In this document: one piece after another, positions 36,217 to 46,596 of the stretch
How positions within the stretch are numbered: position 1 is the first letter of the stretch
Layout: each line of letters opens with the position of its first letter
Assembly (NCBI RefSeq): GCF_052057775.1
Contig: NZ_CP195121.1
Location: forward strand, 1,426,001 to 1,490,000
DNA: 64,000 bases
Direction of reading: 5' to 3'
DNA from: Methanococcoides sp052057775
GTDB taxonomy: Archaea; Halobacteriota; Methanosarcinia; Methanosarcinales; Methanosarcinaceae
Position numbers and translations under genes: made by a program
The notes under the pieces: generated by a model
The model's input: the letters and a program-made list of their open reading frames with translations, nothing else
Database searches by the model: none
Told to the model about the DNA's origin: nothing

Positions 36217-39200
36217 TTAGTCCCTGACGATATCCTTGTGATACTCATTGATGGACTTTATGGTAAGTTCTCCCTTCTGCATTGAGACAATTGCATCTGC
36301 TGCTGCCCTTGCAGCCTGGATGGTGGTGATGTATGGCACCTTGAAGTCCACTGCTGCACGGCGGATGCGATATCCGTCCTTTCGTGACTGCCTTCCGGTC
36401 GGAGTGTTCACGATAAGTGCGACCTCATCCCTGCGCATCATATCGATGACATTCGGGCTTCCTTCATGAACTTTCATCACTGCTTCCATGTTGATGCCCT
36501 TCTCAGCAAGGTAGTTCACAGTTCCCTTGGTACCTATCAGCTTGAGTCCCGCATCCTGCAGCTTGCGTGCGACCTCGACAAATCCTTCCTTGTCGTTCTT
36601 TCTGATGGAAAGGAAGACATAACCGCTCAGCGGCAGGATGTTGTCAGCGCTGAGCTGTGCCTTGAAGAAAGCACGTCCGAAGTCATAGTCAACTCCCATG
36701 ACCTCTCCGGTACTTTTCATCTCAGGGCTGAGCACAGGGTCTGCGCCTGGCAGTTTGTCGAATGGGAGCAATACTTCCTTGACGGAGTAGTATTCCACAG
36801 GTGTCTCATCATGGTTTGTATATCCAAGGTCTTCAAGTGTGTGACCGATGATGACCTGCGCAGCGATCTTGGCGAGTGGAAGTCCCACAGCCTTTGATAC
36901 GAATGGGATCGTTCGACTGGAACGTGGGTTCGCTTCAAGCACATAGACCTTGCCGTTCTGCTCTGCCATCTGGAGGTTGATGAGTCCCTTTACGTTGAGC
37001 GCAAGTGCGATCTTGCGGGTATAATCACGTACTGTTGCCAGTGTTTCCTCGGAGAGTGAGTATGGCGGGATCACACATGCAGAGTCACCGGAGTGAACAC
37101 CTGCTTCCTCGATGTGCTCCATGATAGCACCGATGAGAACGTCCTTTCCGTCACAGACAGCATCCACATCGATCTCAACTGCTCCCTCAAGGAAGTCATC
37201 GATAAGGATCGGGTGCTCAGGGGAGACACGAACTGCTTCTATCATGTAACGTTCAAGGTCCGCCTGCTCATAGACGATCTCCATTGCACGTCCGCCGAGA
37301 ACGTATGATGGCCTGACAAGCACAGGATATCCGATGCGTGATGCGATCTCTATGGCATCTTCTTCGGATGTTGCATAACCTGCTTCCGGCTGTGCAACTC
37401 CAAGTTTGCTCATCATCAGGTTGAACTTCTCCCTGTCCTCTGCCATATCGATATCCTCAGGGGATGTTCCGAGGATTATCGTATCGATGTCATCACGACG
37501 GTCGAGTTCCTTTTGGAGAGGCATAGCGAGGTTCACGGATGTCTGTCCACCGAACTGGACCAGCACACCGTATGGTTTCTCGCGTTCGATAATGTTCATG
37601 ACATCCTCGAGTGTCAGCGGCTCGAAGAACAGCTTATCGGATGTATCGTAGTCAGTTGATACCGTCTCAGGGTTGTTGTTGATGATATGTGCCTCAAGTC
37701 CTTCCTCACGGATGGCTGTTACAGCGTGGACGGTACAGTAGTCGAACTCGATACCCTGACCGATGCGTATAGGACCCGCACCGAGGATCAGGATCTTCTT
37801 CCTGTCACTTGGCTGGTCTTCGCACATGGTCTCATAGCATGAGTAATAATATGGAGTCTCTGCAGCGAACTCTGCAGCACATGTATCTACCATCTTGTAG
37901 GTAACATTGATGTTCTCACGGCGAAGGTCATTTATCTCCTCACGGGTCCTGCCTGTCAGTTCTGCGATCCTGTCATCGGTGAATCCCATCTGCTTGGCAG
38001 ACCTGAGCATCTCAATGTCCGGCTCATCTGTGAAAAGCCCGTTCTCAAGCTGGTTTTCCATTTCGACGATGTTGTTGATCTTCTTTACGAAGAATATATC
38101 ATAACCTGAAAGTTCTGAGACCTCTTCAACGCTCATACCGTTCTTCAATGCATCAAAGATCACGAACAACCTTTCACTGGTAGGTGTTTTCAGAAGTGTT
38201 CTGGCCTCTGCCTCGTCCCATGTCTTGCTTCCGAACTTCATACCTATATCAAGGGAGCGGACTGCCTTCTGGAGTGATTCCTCGATGGTACGTCCGATGG
38301 ACATGACCTCGCCGGTACTCTTCATAGCGGTTGTAAGTGTCTTGTCCGCGGTCACAAACTTGTCGAAAGGCCACCTTGGGATCTTTGTGACCACGTAGTC
38401 GATGGTCGGCTCAAAGGATGCAGGTGTCTTCTTGGTGACATCGTTGAGGATCTGGTCAAGTGTCATACCGATAGCGATCTTGGCTGTTACCCTGGCAATC
38501 GGGTAACCGGTTGCCTTTGATGCAAGTGCTGATGACCTTGATACACGTGGATTGACCTCAACGATCCTGTATTCGCCGTCCTTGGCAGCGAACTGGATGT
38601 TACATCCACCCTCGATCCCGAAAGCACGAATGATCTTGATAGCTGCTGTTCTCAGCATCTGGTGCTCTACATCGTTCAGTGTCTGGGATGGTGTTACCAC
38701 AATGGACTCACCGGTGTGAACTCCCATCGGGTCGAGGTTCTCCATGTTACATATTACTATACATGTGTCGTTGGAGTCACGCATGACCTCGTATTCGAAC
38801 TCTTTCCAGCCCAGTACGCTCTCTTCGATGAGTACCTGATTGATCCTGCTGCGGCGCAGTCCTCTTTCACTGATCTCGAGGAGCTGTTCTCTTGTGTATG
38901 CGATACCGCCACCGGCACCACCAAGGGTGTATGCAGGGCGGATGATAAGCGGAAGTCCGAGTTCGTCAATGAGCGCTTCAGCTTCTTTCAGTGTGGAAAC
39001 TGCTACACTTCTCGGGACCTTTTCCCCGATCTCTTCCATCTTCTTCTTGAAGAGCTCACGGTCCTCGGTGTTCTTGATGGCTTCAAGGGATGTTCCAAGC
39101 AGTTCGACATTGAACTTCTCGAAAACTCCCAGGTCAGCAAGCTCGCTGGTGATGTTCAGTCCGGTCTGTCCTCCGATACCTGCAATGATACCGTCAGGTC

Positions 39201-39444
39201 GTTCCTTCTCGATGATCTTGGCAATGATCTTTGCCTCGATGGGCTCAATGTAGACCGCATCTGCCATCTCAGGGTCGGTCATGATGGTTGCCGGATTTGA
39301 ATTTACAAGGACCACTTCATATCCTTCTTCCCTGAGTGACCTGCAGGCCTGGCTTCCTGAGAAATCAAATTCAGCTGCCTGTCCGATCATAATAGGCCCG
39401 GAACCTATCAGCAGGATCTTCTTAATATCTGTTCGTTTTGCCAT
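36217..39444 (-). CDS. carB: Carbamoyl-phosphate synthase large subunit
   Basis: Makes carbamoyl phosphate from bicarbonate, ammonia and two ATP, for arginine and pyrimidines. The 1075-residue protein contains two homologous halves, each beginning with an ILLIGSGPIMIGQAAEFD-type or ILGAGPIRIGQGIEFD-type N-lobe and an ATP-grasp fold, then a C-terminal MGS-like allosteric domain (about 945-1075; TGRQSRKDGYRIRRAAV). It is not split, unlike in some methanogens where carB is two genes. Its ATG shares one base with the carA stop. Confidence 0.97.
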   Translation of the reverse strand: MAKRTDIKKILLIGSGPIMIGQAAEFDFSGSQACRSLREEGYEVVLVNSNPATIMTDPEMADAVYIEPIEAKIIAKIIEKERPDGIIAGIGGQTGLNITSELADLGVFEKFNVELLGTSLEAIKNTEDRELFKKKMEEIGEKVPRSVAVSTLKEAEALIDELGLPLIIRPAYTLGGAGGGIAYTREQLLEISERGLRRSRINQVLIEESVLGWKEFEYEVMRDSNDTCIVICNMENLDPMGVHTGESIVVTPSQTLNDVEHQMLRTAAIKIIRAFGIEGGCNIQFAAKDGEYRIVEVNPRVSRSSALASKATGYPIARVTAKIAIGMTLDQILNDVTKKTPASFEPTIDYVVTKIPRWPFDKFVTADKTLTTAMKSTGEVMSIGRTIEESLQKAVRSLDIGMKFGSKTWDEAEARTLLKTPTSERLFVIFDALKNGMSVEEVSELSGYDIFFVKKINNIVEMENQLENGLFTDEPDIEMLRSAKQMGFTDDRIAELTGRTREEINDLRRENINVTYKMVDTCAAEFAAETPYYYSCYETMCEDQPSDRKKILILGAGPIRIGQGIEFDYCTVHAVTAIREEGLEAHIINNNPETVSTDYDTSDKLFFEPLTLEDVMNIIEREKPYGVLVQFGGQTSVNLAMPLQKELDRRDDIDTIILGTSPEDIDMAEDREKFNLMMSKLGVAQPEAGYATSEEDAIEIASRIGYPVLVRPSYVLGGRAMEIVYEQADLERYMIEAVRVSPEHPILIDDFLEGAVEIDVDAVCDGKDVLIGAIMEHIEEAGVHSGDSACVIPPYSLSEETLATVRDYTRKIALALNVKGLINLQMAEQNGKVYVLEANPRSSRTIPFVSKAVGLPLAKIAAQVIIGHTLEDLGYTNHDETPVEYYSVKEVLLPFDKLPGADPVLSPEMKSTGEVMGVDYDFGRAFFKAQLSADNILPLSGYVFLSIRKNDKEGFVEVARKLQDAGLKLIGTKGTVNYLAEKGINMEAVMKVHEGSPNVIDMMRRDEVALIVNTPTGRQSRKDGYRIRRAAVDFKVPYITTIQAARAAADAIVSMQKGELTIKSINEYHKDIVRD

Positions 39445-40541
39445 TATACCCTGCCTCCCATAGCTTTCATAACCTTTCCAAAGAATATCTTTTCAGTGTC
39501 CCTTGGTCCGGCATTTGCTTCCGGATGGTACTGGACACTGAAGATGTCAAGATCGTTGTGTTCGATACCTTCTACTGTATTATCGTTAGTATTGATCTGT
39601 GTCACAGTCACATCGGTGCCGTCAAAAGAGTCACCGTCAACGGCAAAGCCGTGGTTCTGTGATGTGATGTGGACAATTCCGGTCTCCAGGTCCTTGACTG
39701 GCTGGTTTGCTCCGCGGTGTCCGAACTTAAGTTTATATGTATCTGCTCCAAGTGCCCTTGAGATGACCTGATGTCCGAGGCATATGCCTGAGATCGGGAT
39801 GCTTCCTGCCAGGTCCTTTACAACATTGATAGCATTCTGTGCATTCTGAGGATCTCCCGGACCGTTGGAAAGGAAAAGCAGATCGGGGTTGTAGTCCTCG
39901 ATCACAGATGTGGGTGTGCTGGCAGGCACTACTGTTACATCCACACCTCTGTTCAAAAGGCTTACAGAGATGTTCTTCTTCATACCAAGATCAAGAAGCA
40001 CAACATGTTTTTTATCGCCTGTACTGATCTTACTCTTGATTGTGTAAGGCTCTTTGCAGGTGACTCTTGAGATAAGGTCAAGGCTTGAGATATCAGGCTG
40101 TTCTCTTGCAAGCCTGACAGCTTCCTCACCATCGTCACTGCCGTTTATCAGTGCAGCACGCATGGTACCATGCTCCCTGGTACCTATGGTGAGCATACGT
40201 GTGTCAATTCCGGATATACCCGGTTTGCCTTCATCCTCCATCAACTTGTAGACATTACGTGTTGAAAGATGGTGACTTGGGAAAGGGCATGCTTCTCTTA
40301 CCACAAGCCCTTCAGCCTTTACGCCTTCGGACTGGAAGGTCTCATCATTGACACCATAGTTCCCTATCAAAGGGTACGTGAACATTAATATTTGACCAGC
40401 GTATGAAGGGTCGGTGAGCGACTCCTCATATCCTGTGTACTGGGTAGTAAAAACAAGTTCTCCGCAAACGATACCTTCGGCACCGAAACCAGTACCTTTT
40501 AAAATTGTTCCATCTTCTAATCCTATTACTGCAGACATCAT
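39444..40541 (-). CDS. carA: Carbamoyl-phosphate synthase small subunit
   Basis: Glutaminase subunit that supplies ammonia to CarB. The class I amidotransferase triad is visible as the nucleophile in ISGICLGHQV and the His in VQYHPEA. The N-terminal CarA domain begins AVIGLEDGTILKGTGFG. The frame opens at 40559, but the ATG at 40541 has AGG five bases before it and gives the usual N-terminus; 40538 is also possible. First gene of carA-carB-argG. Confidence 0.96.
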   Translation of the reverse strand: MMSAVIGLEDGTILKGTGFGAEGIVCGELVFTTQYTGYEESLTDPSYAGQILMFTYPLIGNYGVNDETFQSEGVKAEGLVVREACPFPSHHLSTRNVYKLMEDEGKPGISGIDTRMLTIGTREHGTMRAALINGSDDGEEAVRLAREQPDISSLDLISRVTCKEPYTIKSKISTGDKKHVVLLDLGMKKNISVSLLNRGVDVTVVPASTPTSVIEDYNPDLLFLSNGPGDPQNAQNAINVVKDLAGSIPISGICLGHQVISRALGADTYKLKFGHRGANQPVKDLETGIVHITSQNHGFAVDGDSFDGTDVTVTQINTNDNTVEGIEHNDLDIFSVQYHPEANAGPRDTEKIFFGKVMKAMGGRV

Positions 40542-40679
40542 CCGAACCTGCGAATACATGTCAGGAATAGGCTATAAGCGTTACGATGGAATATGTGGAT
40601 TTCAAAACAGATTATGCTTCAAAAGCTTTCTTTTGTATGCTATAAGGGCAATATAAGATAACAATAAAAAAGAAAGGTC

Positions 40680-40703
40680 AAAGGACTGTTAGTCCAGTCC
40701 TTT
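40680..40703 (-). terminator. Hairpin over the stop codon of the TolB-like gene
   Basis: Nine-bp arms (40680-40688 and 40695-40703) with a six-base loop containing the stop codon of the TolB-like gene. The sense strand continues into GACCTTTCTTTTTTATTG, which fits termination of the gatE-tolB-like unit. Confidence 0.65.
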
Positions 40704-41759
40704 CAGGAAATTCCTCAGGAAGAACAGTATCATTATCACTGAAGCGCCAAACAATATAGTAAGTGTCCTCAGTGGTGATTCTCTTGCAAAGTCTTCCAGT
40801 TTCTCCAATATACTGATCTCTTCCTCTACGACTATCAGTTCTCTGTCATCTCCCAGTTCGATCGGAGCATCAGTATCTGAAAGTGTGACCGTCCATATAT
40901 TGTAGTCACCACCTTCGTTGGATGCAAATGCAATTTTATCTCCTGCCGGACTCCATGCAGGGTATGTCTGGGTAGAATTCCTGAATGTGAGCTGCTGAAG
41001 TCCCTTACTATCTGTGTTCATAACCCACAGGTCAATATTCCCTGACCTGTCGGATACAAATGCTATCTTTGATCCGTCGGGACTGAATACCGGATGGGTA
41101 TTCTCAAATGTATCATTTCTGAGGATAACAGGGACATTGCTACCGGTGCCAACTTTCCAGATGTTGCCTTTCATTGAGTATACAAGTGTTTCACTATCAG
41201 GTGACCAGGAAGGTGCCCCTTCATCAGCATCAGAATCAGTAAGTTGCATATTTCCGGTCCCATCAGGGTTCATTACCCAGATATCATAATTTCCTGCAGC
41301 TTTTGAAAGATACGCGATCTTCTTTCCGTCAGGGCTCATCACAGGTGCTCTTTTATCGGCAGTAGATTTCCCTACTTGTGAACTGTTGCTCTTCTCTGCG
41401 ATTTCCACAACCCGGATGCTGATGAAATTGGATGAGAATGGCTGGACATGTTCTGTAGCAAAGTAGATGAACTTTCCATCAGCACTGAAAGAAGGTTCTC
41501 CTTCCCATGAGATGGTATCGTATATCCTTTTCTGCTCAGATCCGTCAGCATTCATGATCCAGATGGCCTGCTCTGAAGAATAGGCGATGAGCTGTCCGTC
41601 AGGACTCCATGCAGGTGCTCTTTGGTTTATTTCAAAGGTAAGTTGTTCTGTCTTCTCTACTGTTACAGCACCAGCCATTGAAGATGCTATCAGCAGTATT
41701 GAAGCTATCAATGCTATCTTTAACACCAATATCCCCGTGTGATTCCTTCCCATTATCAT
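40689..41759 (-). CDS. Exported TolB/WD40-like beta-propeller protein
   Basis: A 356-residue protein with a signal peptide or N-terminal anchor (ILVLKIALIASILLIASSMAGA), six or so TolB/PD40 repeats with the recurrent x-WSPDGxxIAYxS motif (for example APAWSPDGQLIAYSS and HPVFSPDGSKIAFVSDRSG), and a C-terminal transmembrane helix (LTILFGASVIMILFFLRNFL). The propeller would face outside, tethered to the membrane. It begins 15 bases after gatE, so it is cotranscribed with that gene, though no functional link is apparent. Ligand unknown. Confidence 0.88.
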   Translation of the reverse strand: MIMGRNHTGILVLKIALIASILLIASSMAGAVTVEKTEQLTFEINQRAPAWSPDGQLIAYSSEQAIWIMNADGSEQKRIYDTISWEGEPSFSADGKFIYFATEHVQPFSSNFISIRVVEIAEKSNSSQVGKSTADKRAPVMSPDGKKIAYLSKAAGNYDIWVMNPDGTGNMQLTDSDADEGAPSWSPDSETLVYSMKGNIWKVGTGSNVPVILRNDTFENTHPVFSPDGSKIAFVSDRSGNIDLWVMNTDSKGLQQLTFRNSTQTYPAWSPAGDKIAFASNEGGDYNIWTVTLSDTDAPIELGDDRELIVVEEEISILEKLEDFARESPLRTLTILFGASVIMILFFLRNFLKGLD

Positions 41760-41774
41760 AATATCTATAATATA

Positions 41775-43676
41775 TTATGCATTAATTTGCTCATTAATCT
41801 TTTGTTTCAGGAGTTCACTGAGTACCTTTCCGTCAACTTTGCCACGGAACTCTCCCATGACTATTCCCATGAGGGGGCCAACGGCTCCCAAACCCTTTTC
41901 TGCTACAAAGTCCTGTCTTTCTGCAACCACTTTTGCTATGAACTCCTCGATCTCTGAGGTGTCTATGGCTGTAAGTCCGAGCTCTTCCAGACTGTCCCTT
42001 ATATTGGCCTTAGGTTTCTTTGCAACATGGCGAAGTATCTGTTCGATACCTTCTTTGGCAACTTCTCCGTCTGAGACTATCTCGAATGTCTCTTTGAAAT
42101 GCTCATCAGTAATGTTGGCAACATCCACCCCGTCACGTTTGAGCTCTGGGACAAGTCCTGTGATCGTTGTTACAATAAGTGTTGCAGTGATGGTCTTGTC
42201 ATTTCTGAACCTTTCCATTAGTTCCTCGAACAGCGGGAGGTGCTGTGAATATACGATCTTCTCTGCAAGTTCCTCGTTGAGTCCGTATTCCTTGCTGAAC
42301 CTCTCTGCCCTTTCGGTCAGAAGTTCCGGGATCTCGACAGCCTCGAAGTACTCTTTGCTGATCTCCACCTGCGGAACATCGGTCTCAGGGTACATCCTTG
42401 ATGCACCGGGAAGCGGTCTCATGTAAGCGCTGTTACCATCAGGAAGTGCACGTCTTGTCTCTTCAGGGACGAACTCAAGGGCTTCCTGTGCACGTATCAG
42501 TACACTTTCCATGGCACCGCGTGCACGTTTCTCATTGTCTGCGACCATTACGACAGCGTCGCCTTCCTTTGCACCGACGAACTCACGCAATGATGCGACC
42601 TCTTCTTCGGTTATGCCATAGTTTGGCAGCTCATCGGTATGGAATATACCGCCGACACCGGAGGTCTTTGCACGGTCGGAGAATTCAGTACCAAGGCGCC
42701 TTCCCGGCTGTACTTCCATTCCCACATGTCCGGCGAATCCGGGCAGGAGGACTGCCAGTACTTTCCCTTTCTTGAGAGCTTTCTTGATGACCTTTGATTC
42801 TGTTTCGCTGAAGAGCTCGGTCACATCAAAGATCTCATCATGAACGCTTGCATTCCTTTCCAGAAGGGACCTGCGTATCTCAAGCAGGTTCACCTGCCTC
42901 TCTGCTTCCCTTTCTACGATGGTCTCGATAAGGTCCAGTGCCTGGACACCCTTGATCTCCACACGTGCTCCTTCTGCAATGGAGATGTTAACATCCTGCC
43001 TGATGGTGCCGAGTCCTCTCTTTACCTTACCGGTGGAACGAAGGATCATACCAATGTTGGCAGCTGTTTCTTTTGCATGGGATGGTGATACGATGTCAGG
43101 TGCTGTACCGATCTCGACCAGCGGGATTCCAAGCCTGTCAAGTGAGTAGATGATGGAATCGCCCTGATCTTCTATCTTTTGTGCAGCCTCTTCCTCAACA
43201 CAGAGGACATCGACTCCCACGGCTCCTTCGGATGTATCCAGGTGTCCGCCTCCTGCAAGGAAAGCGGTTCTCTGGAAACCGGTGGTGTTTGACCCGTCGA
43301 CAACGATCTTTCGCATTACATGAAGCTGCTCTACAGGTATCATGTGGAGCAGTTTTGCAATGGACAACGCGATGTCCAGTGATTCCTTGTTAATCTCACG
43401 TGGTGGTTCCTCATCGTTCTCCACAAGGCAGGTGGTATCGTATGCTTTGTAGATGTACTTCCTGTTGACCTTTGTCTGCTCAAGTGCAGCCCTGTCGGTC
43501 TCTCCCATCTCACTTGCAGTGGGGCGGAGGTAACGGAAGAATTCAAAGTTCGACTCATCCGTGTCCCGTATCTTAGTAGGGCATTTACAGAAAAGTTTCT
43601 CTTTTGAGTCCAGTTGCTGGTGGATCTCAAGTCCGCATTTCAATCCAAGTTCACGGTAGTCGATCTTTTTGCTCAT
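41775..43676 (-). CDS. gatE: Glu-tRNA(Gln) amidotransferase subunit E
   Basis: Archaea-specific partner of GatD. It phosphorylates and amidates Glu-tRNA(Gln) to form Gln-tRNA(Gln). The GatB/E core begins GLKCGLEIHQQLDSKEKLFC with metal-binding cysteines, includes RPTASEMGE and DGSNTTGFQRT, carries the AspRS-like insertion expected in GatE, and ends in a YqeY-like tRNA-binding tail (GAVGPLMGIVMGEFRGKVDG). 633 residues is standard. gatD is not in this window. Confidence 0.96.
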   Translation of the reverse strand: MSKKIDYRELGLKCGLEIHQQLDSKEKLFCKCPTKIRDTDESNFEFFRYLRPTASEMGETDRAALEQTKVNRKYIYKAYDTTCLVENDEEPPREINKESLDIALSIAKLLHMIPVEQLHVMRKIVVDGSNTTGFQRTAFLAGGGHLDTSEGAVGVDVLCVEEEAAQKIEDQGDSIIYSLDRLGIPLVEIGTAPDIVSPSHAKETAANIGMILRSTGKVKRGLGTIRQDVNISIAEGARVEIKGVQALDLIETIVEREAERQVNLLEIRRSLLERNASVHDEIFDVTELFSETESKVIKKALKKGKVLAVLLPGFAGHVGMEVQPGRRLGTEFSDRAKTSGVGGIFHTDELPNYGITEEEVASLREFVGAKEGDAVVMVADNEKRARGAMESVLIRAQEALEFVPEETRRALPDGNSAYMRPLPGASRMYPETDVPQVEISKEYFEAVEIPELLTERAERFSKEYGLNEELAEKIVYSQHLPLFEELMERFRNDKTITATLIVTTITGLVPELKRDGVDVANITDEHFKETFEIVSDGEVAKEGIEQILRHVAKKPKANIRDSLEELGLTAIDTSEIEEFIAKVVAERQDFVAEKGLGAVGPLMGIVMGEFRGKVDGKVLSELLKQKINEQINA

Positions 43677-43886
43677 AGAAGTATCACCAATTACTCTTTC
43701 ACGATCTAAGACAACAAAACGTGTTAGGCGTTATAAAAGTATTGTTTGCTATCTGTTCACTGAAATGTATTATAACATTTTATGTTTTTGTTCTGTGATC
43801 CGTTTAGTCTTTTATCTCTATAACGGATTTAGATTGGTGGTAAAGTACTTATTGTAGTACTCAGAAATATTTTTCCGGGTACAACA

Positions 43887-46502
43887 ATGGAAAAAAGAAT
43901 AGCAAGCAGCGGATTAGAGGGATTAGACGAACTGCTTCAGAACCTGTGGTATGGTGACAATGTTGTCTGGCAGGTGGATGATCTGGAGGATTATATCTTC
44001 TTTGCAGAGAAGTTCATGAAAAATGCGATAGAAGAGGAACACAAGTGTGTTTACATAAGGTTCGCACCCCATAAGCCGATCTTAGGGCCGATGAAAGGGC
44101 TTGATGTTGTTGAGGTCGATCCCGCAAAAGGTTTTGATTATTTCAGTACCGAGGTTCACAGGATCATTGAAGGCTATGGCCGTGAAACGTTCTATGTATT
44201 TGACAACCTTTCAACACTGGTGGTGGAATGGGCAACGGACGAGCTTCTTGCGAATTTCTTTAAGGCCACATGCCCTTATCTTTATGAACTTGACACAGTA
44301 ACGTATTTCGCACTTACAAAAGGCAGGCATGGTCATCAGGCTGTTGCGGCCATCAGGGAGACCACCCAGTTACTTCTGAACTTCTATCATATGGAAGGTA
44401 ATGCATACATTCATCCTCTAAAGGTATATGGCCGATATTCAGGCCAGATGTTCCTTCCTCATCTTATGCAGGGAGATAGCTGGTTGCCGCTTTTTAACAG
44501 TGGTGAAGCAGCATCTGTCTCCGGGGGGAAAGACCACCATATCCTTGATCCGGGTGCAAGCAGCATAGCACCCTGGGATTCTATGTATAGGAAGGCCTTG
44601 CAGTATCAGATGCTCTATGAGGACGGAAAGATACCTTTGCAGGAAATGACCGCACTCAAAAGAGAACTGTGCCGTATGATCATTGGCGACAGGCCTAGAT
44701 TCAGGGAACTTGCCGAGAAATATTTTGATATCGATGACCTGCTCTATATAAGAGAGAGGATAATCGGTTCCGGTATGGTCGGTGGCAAAAGTGTAGGCAT
44801 GCTACTTTCAAGGAACATCGTCCTTAAAGAGGATGATTCCGGCGAGTTTGCTAAAATTCTGGAGCCCCATGATTCATTCTACATCGGTTCCGATGTATTC
44901 TTTACTTTCCTTATCAACAATGATCTGTTCCGCCTGAAAATAGACCTGTCCAATGGGAACAAGCTCTCAAAGGAGGAATTCAAGGATGTCGAGCAACGTT
45001 TCCTTGAAGGATCGTTCCCTGCTGAAATCATGGAGCAGTTCCGCAGTATGCTGGATTATTTCGGTCAGGCTCCCATAATCGTCAGGTCAAGCAGCCTGCT
45101 TGAGGACAACTTTGGCAATGCTTTCGCAGGAAAGTACCGGAGCGAGTTCTGTACGAACCAGGGTGATCCTGAGGAAAGACTGGCTGCTTTCCTGGAATCG
45201 GTAAAACTGGTCTACGCCAGTGCTCTGGATCCGGATGCGCTCATTTATCGTAAGGCTCATGGCCTTGCCAATACCGATGAGCAGATGGCTATCCTTGTGC
45301 AGCGTGTGTCAGGCACTCATTTCAAGAACTACTTCTTCCCACCCCTTGCAGGTGTGACATTTTCCCGGAACCTCTTTGCCTGGAGCGAGCAGATCGATCC
45401 TCACAAAGGGATGATCCGTCTGGTCTTCGGACTTGGTACGCGGGCCGTGGATCGTGTGGATCGGGATTATCCTCGCATCATTTCTGTAAGCCATCCACAG
45501 CTGAGGCCTGAGAAGGATCGTCAGATCGCCAGGTATTCCCAGATCGAAGTGGACCTTCTGGACCTCGAGATGAACGAGTTCAGGACGGTTCCTGTCTCCG
45601 GATTGCTTAAAGATCTTGATTATCCGAAGTTGAGAATGTATGCTTCGTTACTGAAAGATGGTTATATCAGGGACCCTGTAACAAGCTTCATATCAACTAC
45701 AGACGGGAAGCCGGTACTTACCTTCAATAATCTCATCTCTAAAACAAAGATAGTTGAGATCATAGGAAATGCTCTTCAGATCCTTGAAAAGGCATATGGT
45801 CAGCCGGTTGATGTGGAATTCACTGCCTTTATCGGTAAGTCGAACAACATCAAACTTAACATCCTCCAGTGCAGGCCTATGAAGATACCGGGAAAGGTGG
45901 ATTCATTTACAATTCCGGAAGACCTTGTTCAGGACGAGATACTTTTCAGGTCTTCAAAGACCATTTCCGGAGGGGTTGTTCCCGATATACGATTTATAGT
46001 ATATGTGGATCCGGTCCTATATACAGGTCTTGATCTTGAAAAGAAGCAGTCCCTTGGAAGGATCGTCGGGCACCTGAACGAAAAGCTTGGCAAAGAGGAG
46101 CAGAAGTTCATCCTTATGGGGCCCGGAAGGTGGGGTAGCAGCAACCTCGAACTTGGTGTGAATGTGACCTATTCGGAGATCCGGAACACATCCGTGCTGA
46201 TAGAGGTCGCAAGACAGACCACCGAGCACAGACCAGATGTTTCTTATGGTACGCATTTCTTCCAGGACCTTGTCGAGGAAGAGATAATCTACATGCCCTT
46301 GTATCCGGATGAACCTGAAGCTCAGTTCAATGAAAAGTTCTTTGAGAAGTCTGTAAATTCATTCGCAGAAGTAATGCCGGAATACGCTGGTTTCAGTGAT
46401 ATAATAAAGTTGGTAGATGTTCCTGCTGTAACCGGTGGTGCTCATGCATGTGTATCAGCAGATCCCGAAAAGCAGGATGCCATCTGTTTCCTGAAAAAGT
46501 GA
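43887..46502 (+). CDS. KaiC-like / PEP-synthase-like fusion protein
   Basis: An 871-residue two-part protein. Residues about 5-235 resemble a KaiC/RecD-type RecA fold (SSGLEGLDELL at the start; YVFDNLSTLVVEW as the Walker B-like strand), but where KaiC has GxxxxGKT there is YGDNVVWQVDDLEDY, so the P-loop is lost. Residues about 295-870 carry a pyruvate/PEP-binding nucleotide domain (GSGMVGGKSVGML; IVRSSSLLEDNFGNAFAGKY; MGPGRWGSS). The phosphohistidine swivel domain is not evident. It may be an ATP-binding kinase or a sensor, and the true reaction is unknown. Monocistronic. Confidence 0.82.
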   Translation: MEKRIASSGLEGLDELLQNLWYGDNVVWQVDDLEDYIFFAEKFMKNAIEEEHKCVYIRFAPHKPILGPMKGLDVVEVDPAKGFDYFSTEVHRIIEGYGRETFYVFDNLSTLVVEWATDELLANFFKATCPYLYELDTVTYFALTKGRHGHQAVAAIRETTQLLLNFYHMEGNAYIHPLKVYGRYSGQMFLPHLMQGDSWLPLFNSGEAASVSGGKDHHILDPGASSIAPWDSMYRKALQYQMLYEDGKIPLQEMTALKRELCRMIIGDRPRFRELAEKYFDIDDLLYIRERIIGSGMVGGKSVGMLLSRNIVLKEDDSGEFAKILEPHDSFYIGSDVFFTFLINNDLFRLKIDLSNGNKLSKEEFKDVEQRFLEGSFPAEIMEQFRSMLDYFGQAPIIVRSSSLLEDNFGNAFAGKYRSEFCTNQGDPEERLAAFLESVKLVYASALDPDALIYRKAHGLANTDEQMAILVQRVSGTHFKNYFFPPLAGVTFSRNLFAWSEQIDPHKGMIRLVFGLGTRAVDRVDRDYPRIISVSHPQLRPEKDRQIARYSQIEVDLLDLEMNEFRTVPVSGLLKDLDYPKLRMYASLLKDGYIRDPVTSFISTTDGKPVLTFNNLISKTKIVEIIGNALQILEKAYGQPVDVEFTAFIGKSNNIKLNILQCRPMKIPGKVDSFTIPEDLVQDEILFRSSKTISGGVVPDIRFIVYVDPVLYTGLDLEKKQSLGRIVGHLNEKLGKEEQKFILMGPGRWGSSNLELGVNVTYSEIRNTSVLIEVARQTTEHRPDVSYGTHFFQDLVEEEIIYMPLYPDEPEAQFNEKFFEKSVNSFAEVMPEYAGFSDIIKLVDVPAVTGGAHACVSADPEKQDAICFLKK

Positions 46503-46536
46503 TGGTAAAGTTGCAGAATTTTAGGGTTTTAGATAT

Positions 46537-46574
46537 GTGAAAGTCCCGGAGCTTTCCGGAATTCTTACTTTCAC
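46537..46574. terminator. Two-part hairpin between convergent genes
   Basis: Outer arms 46537-46544 and 46567-46574 pair perfectly (gtgaaagt / actttcac), and inner arms 46546-46550 and 46555-46559 (ccgga / tccgg) pair within. It lies between the KaiC/PEP fusion gene and the polyferredoxin gene and is a likely bidirectional terminator. Confidence 0.6.
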
Positions 46575-46596
46575 TCTATACCCCTTGCTTCAATCT

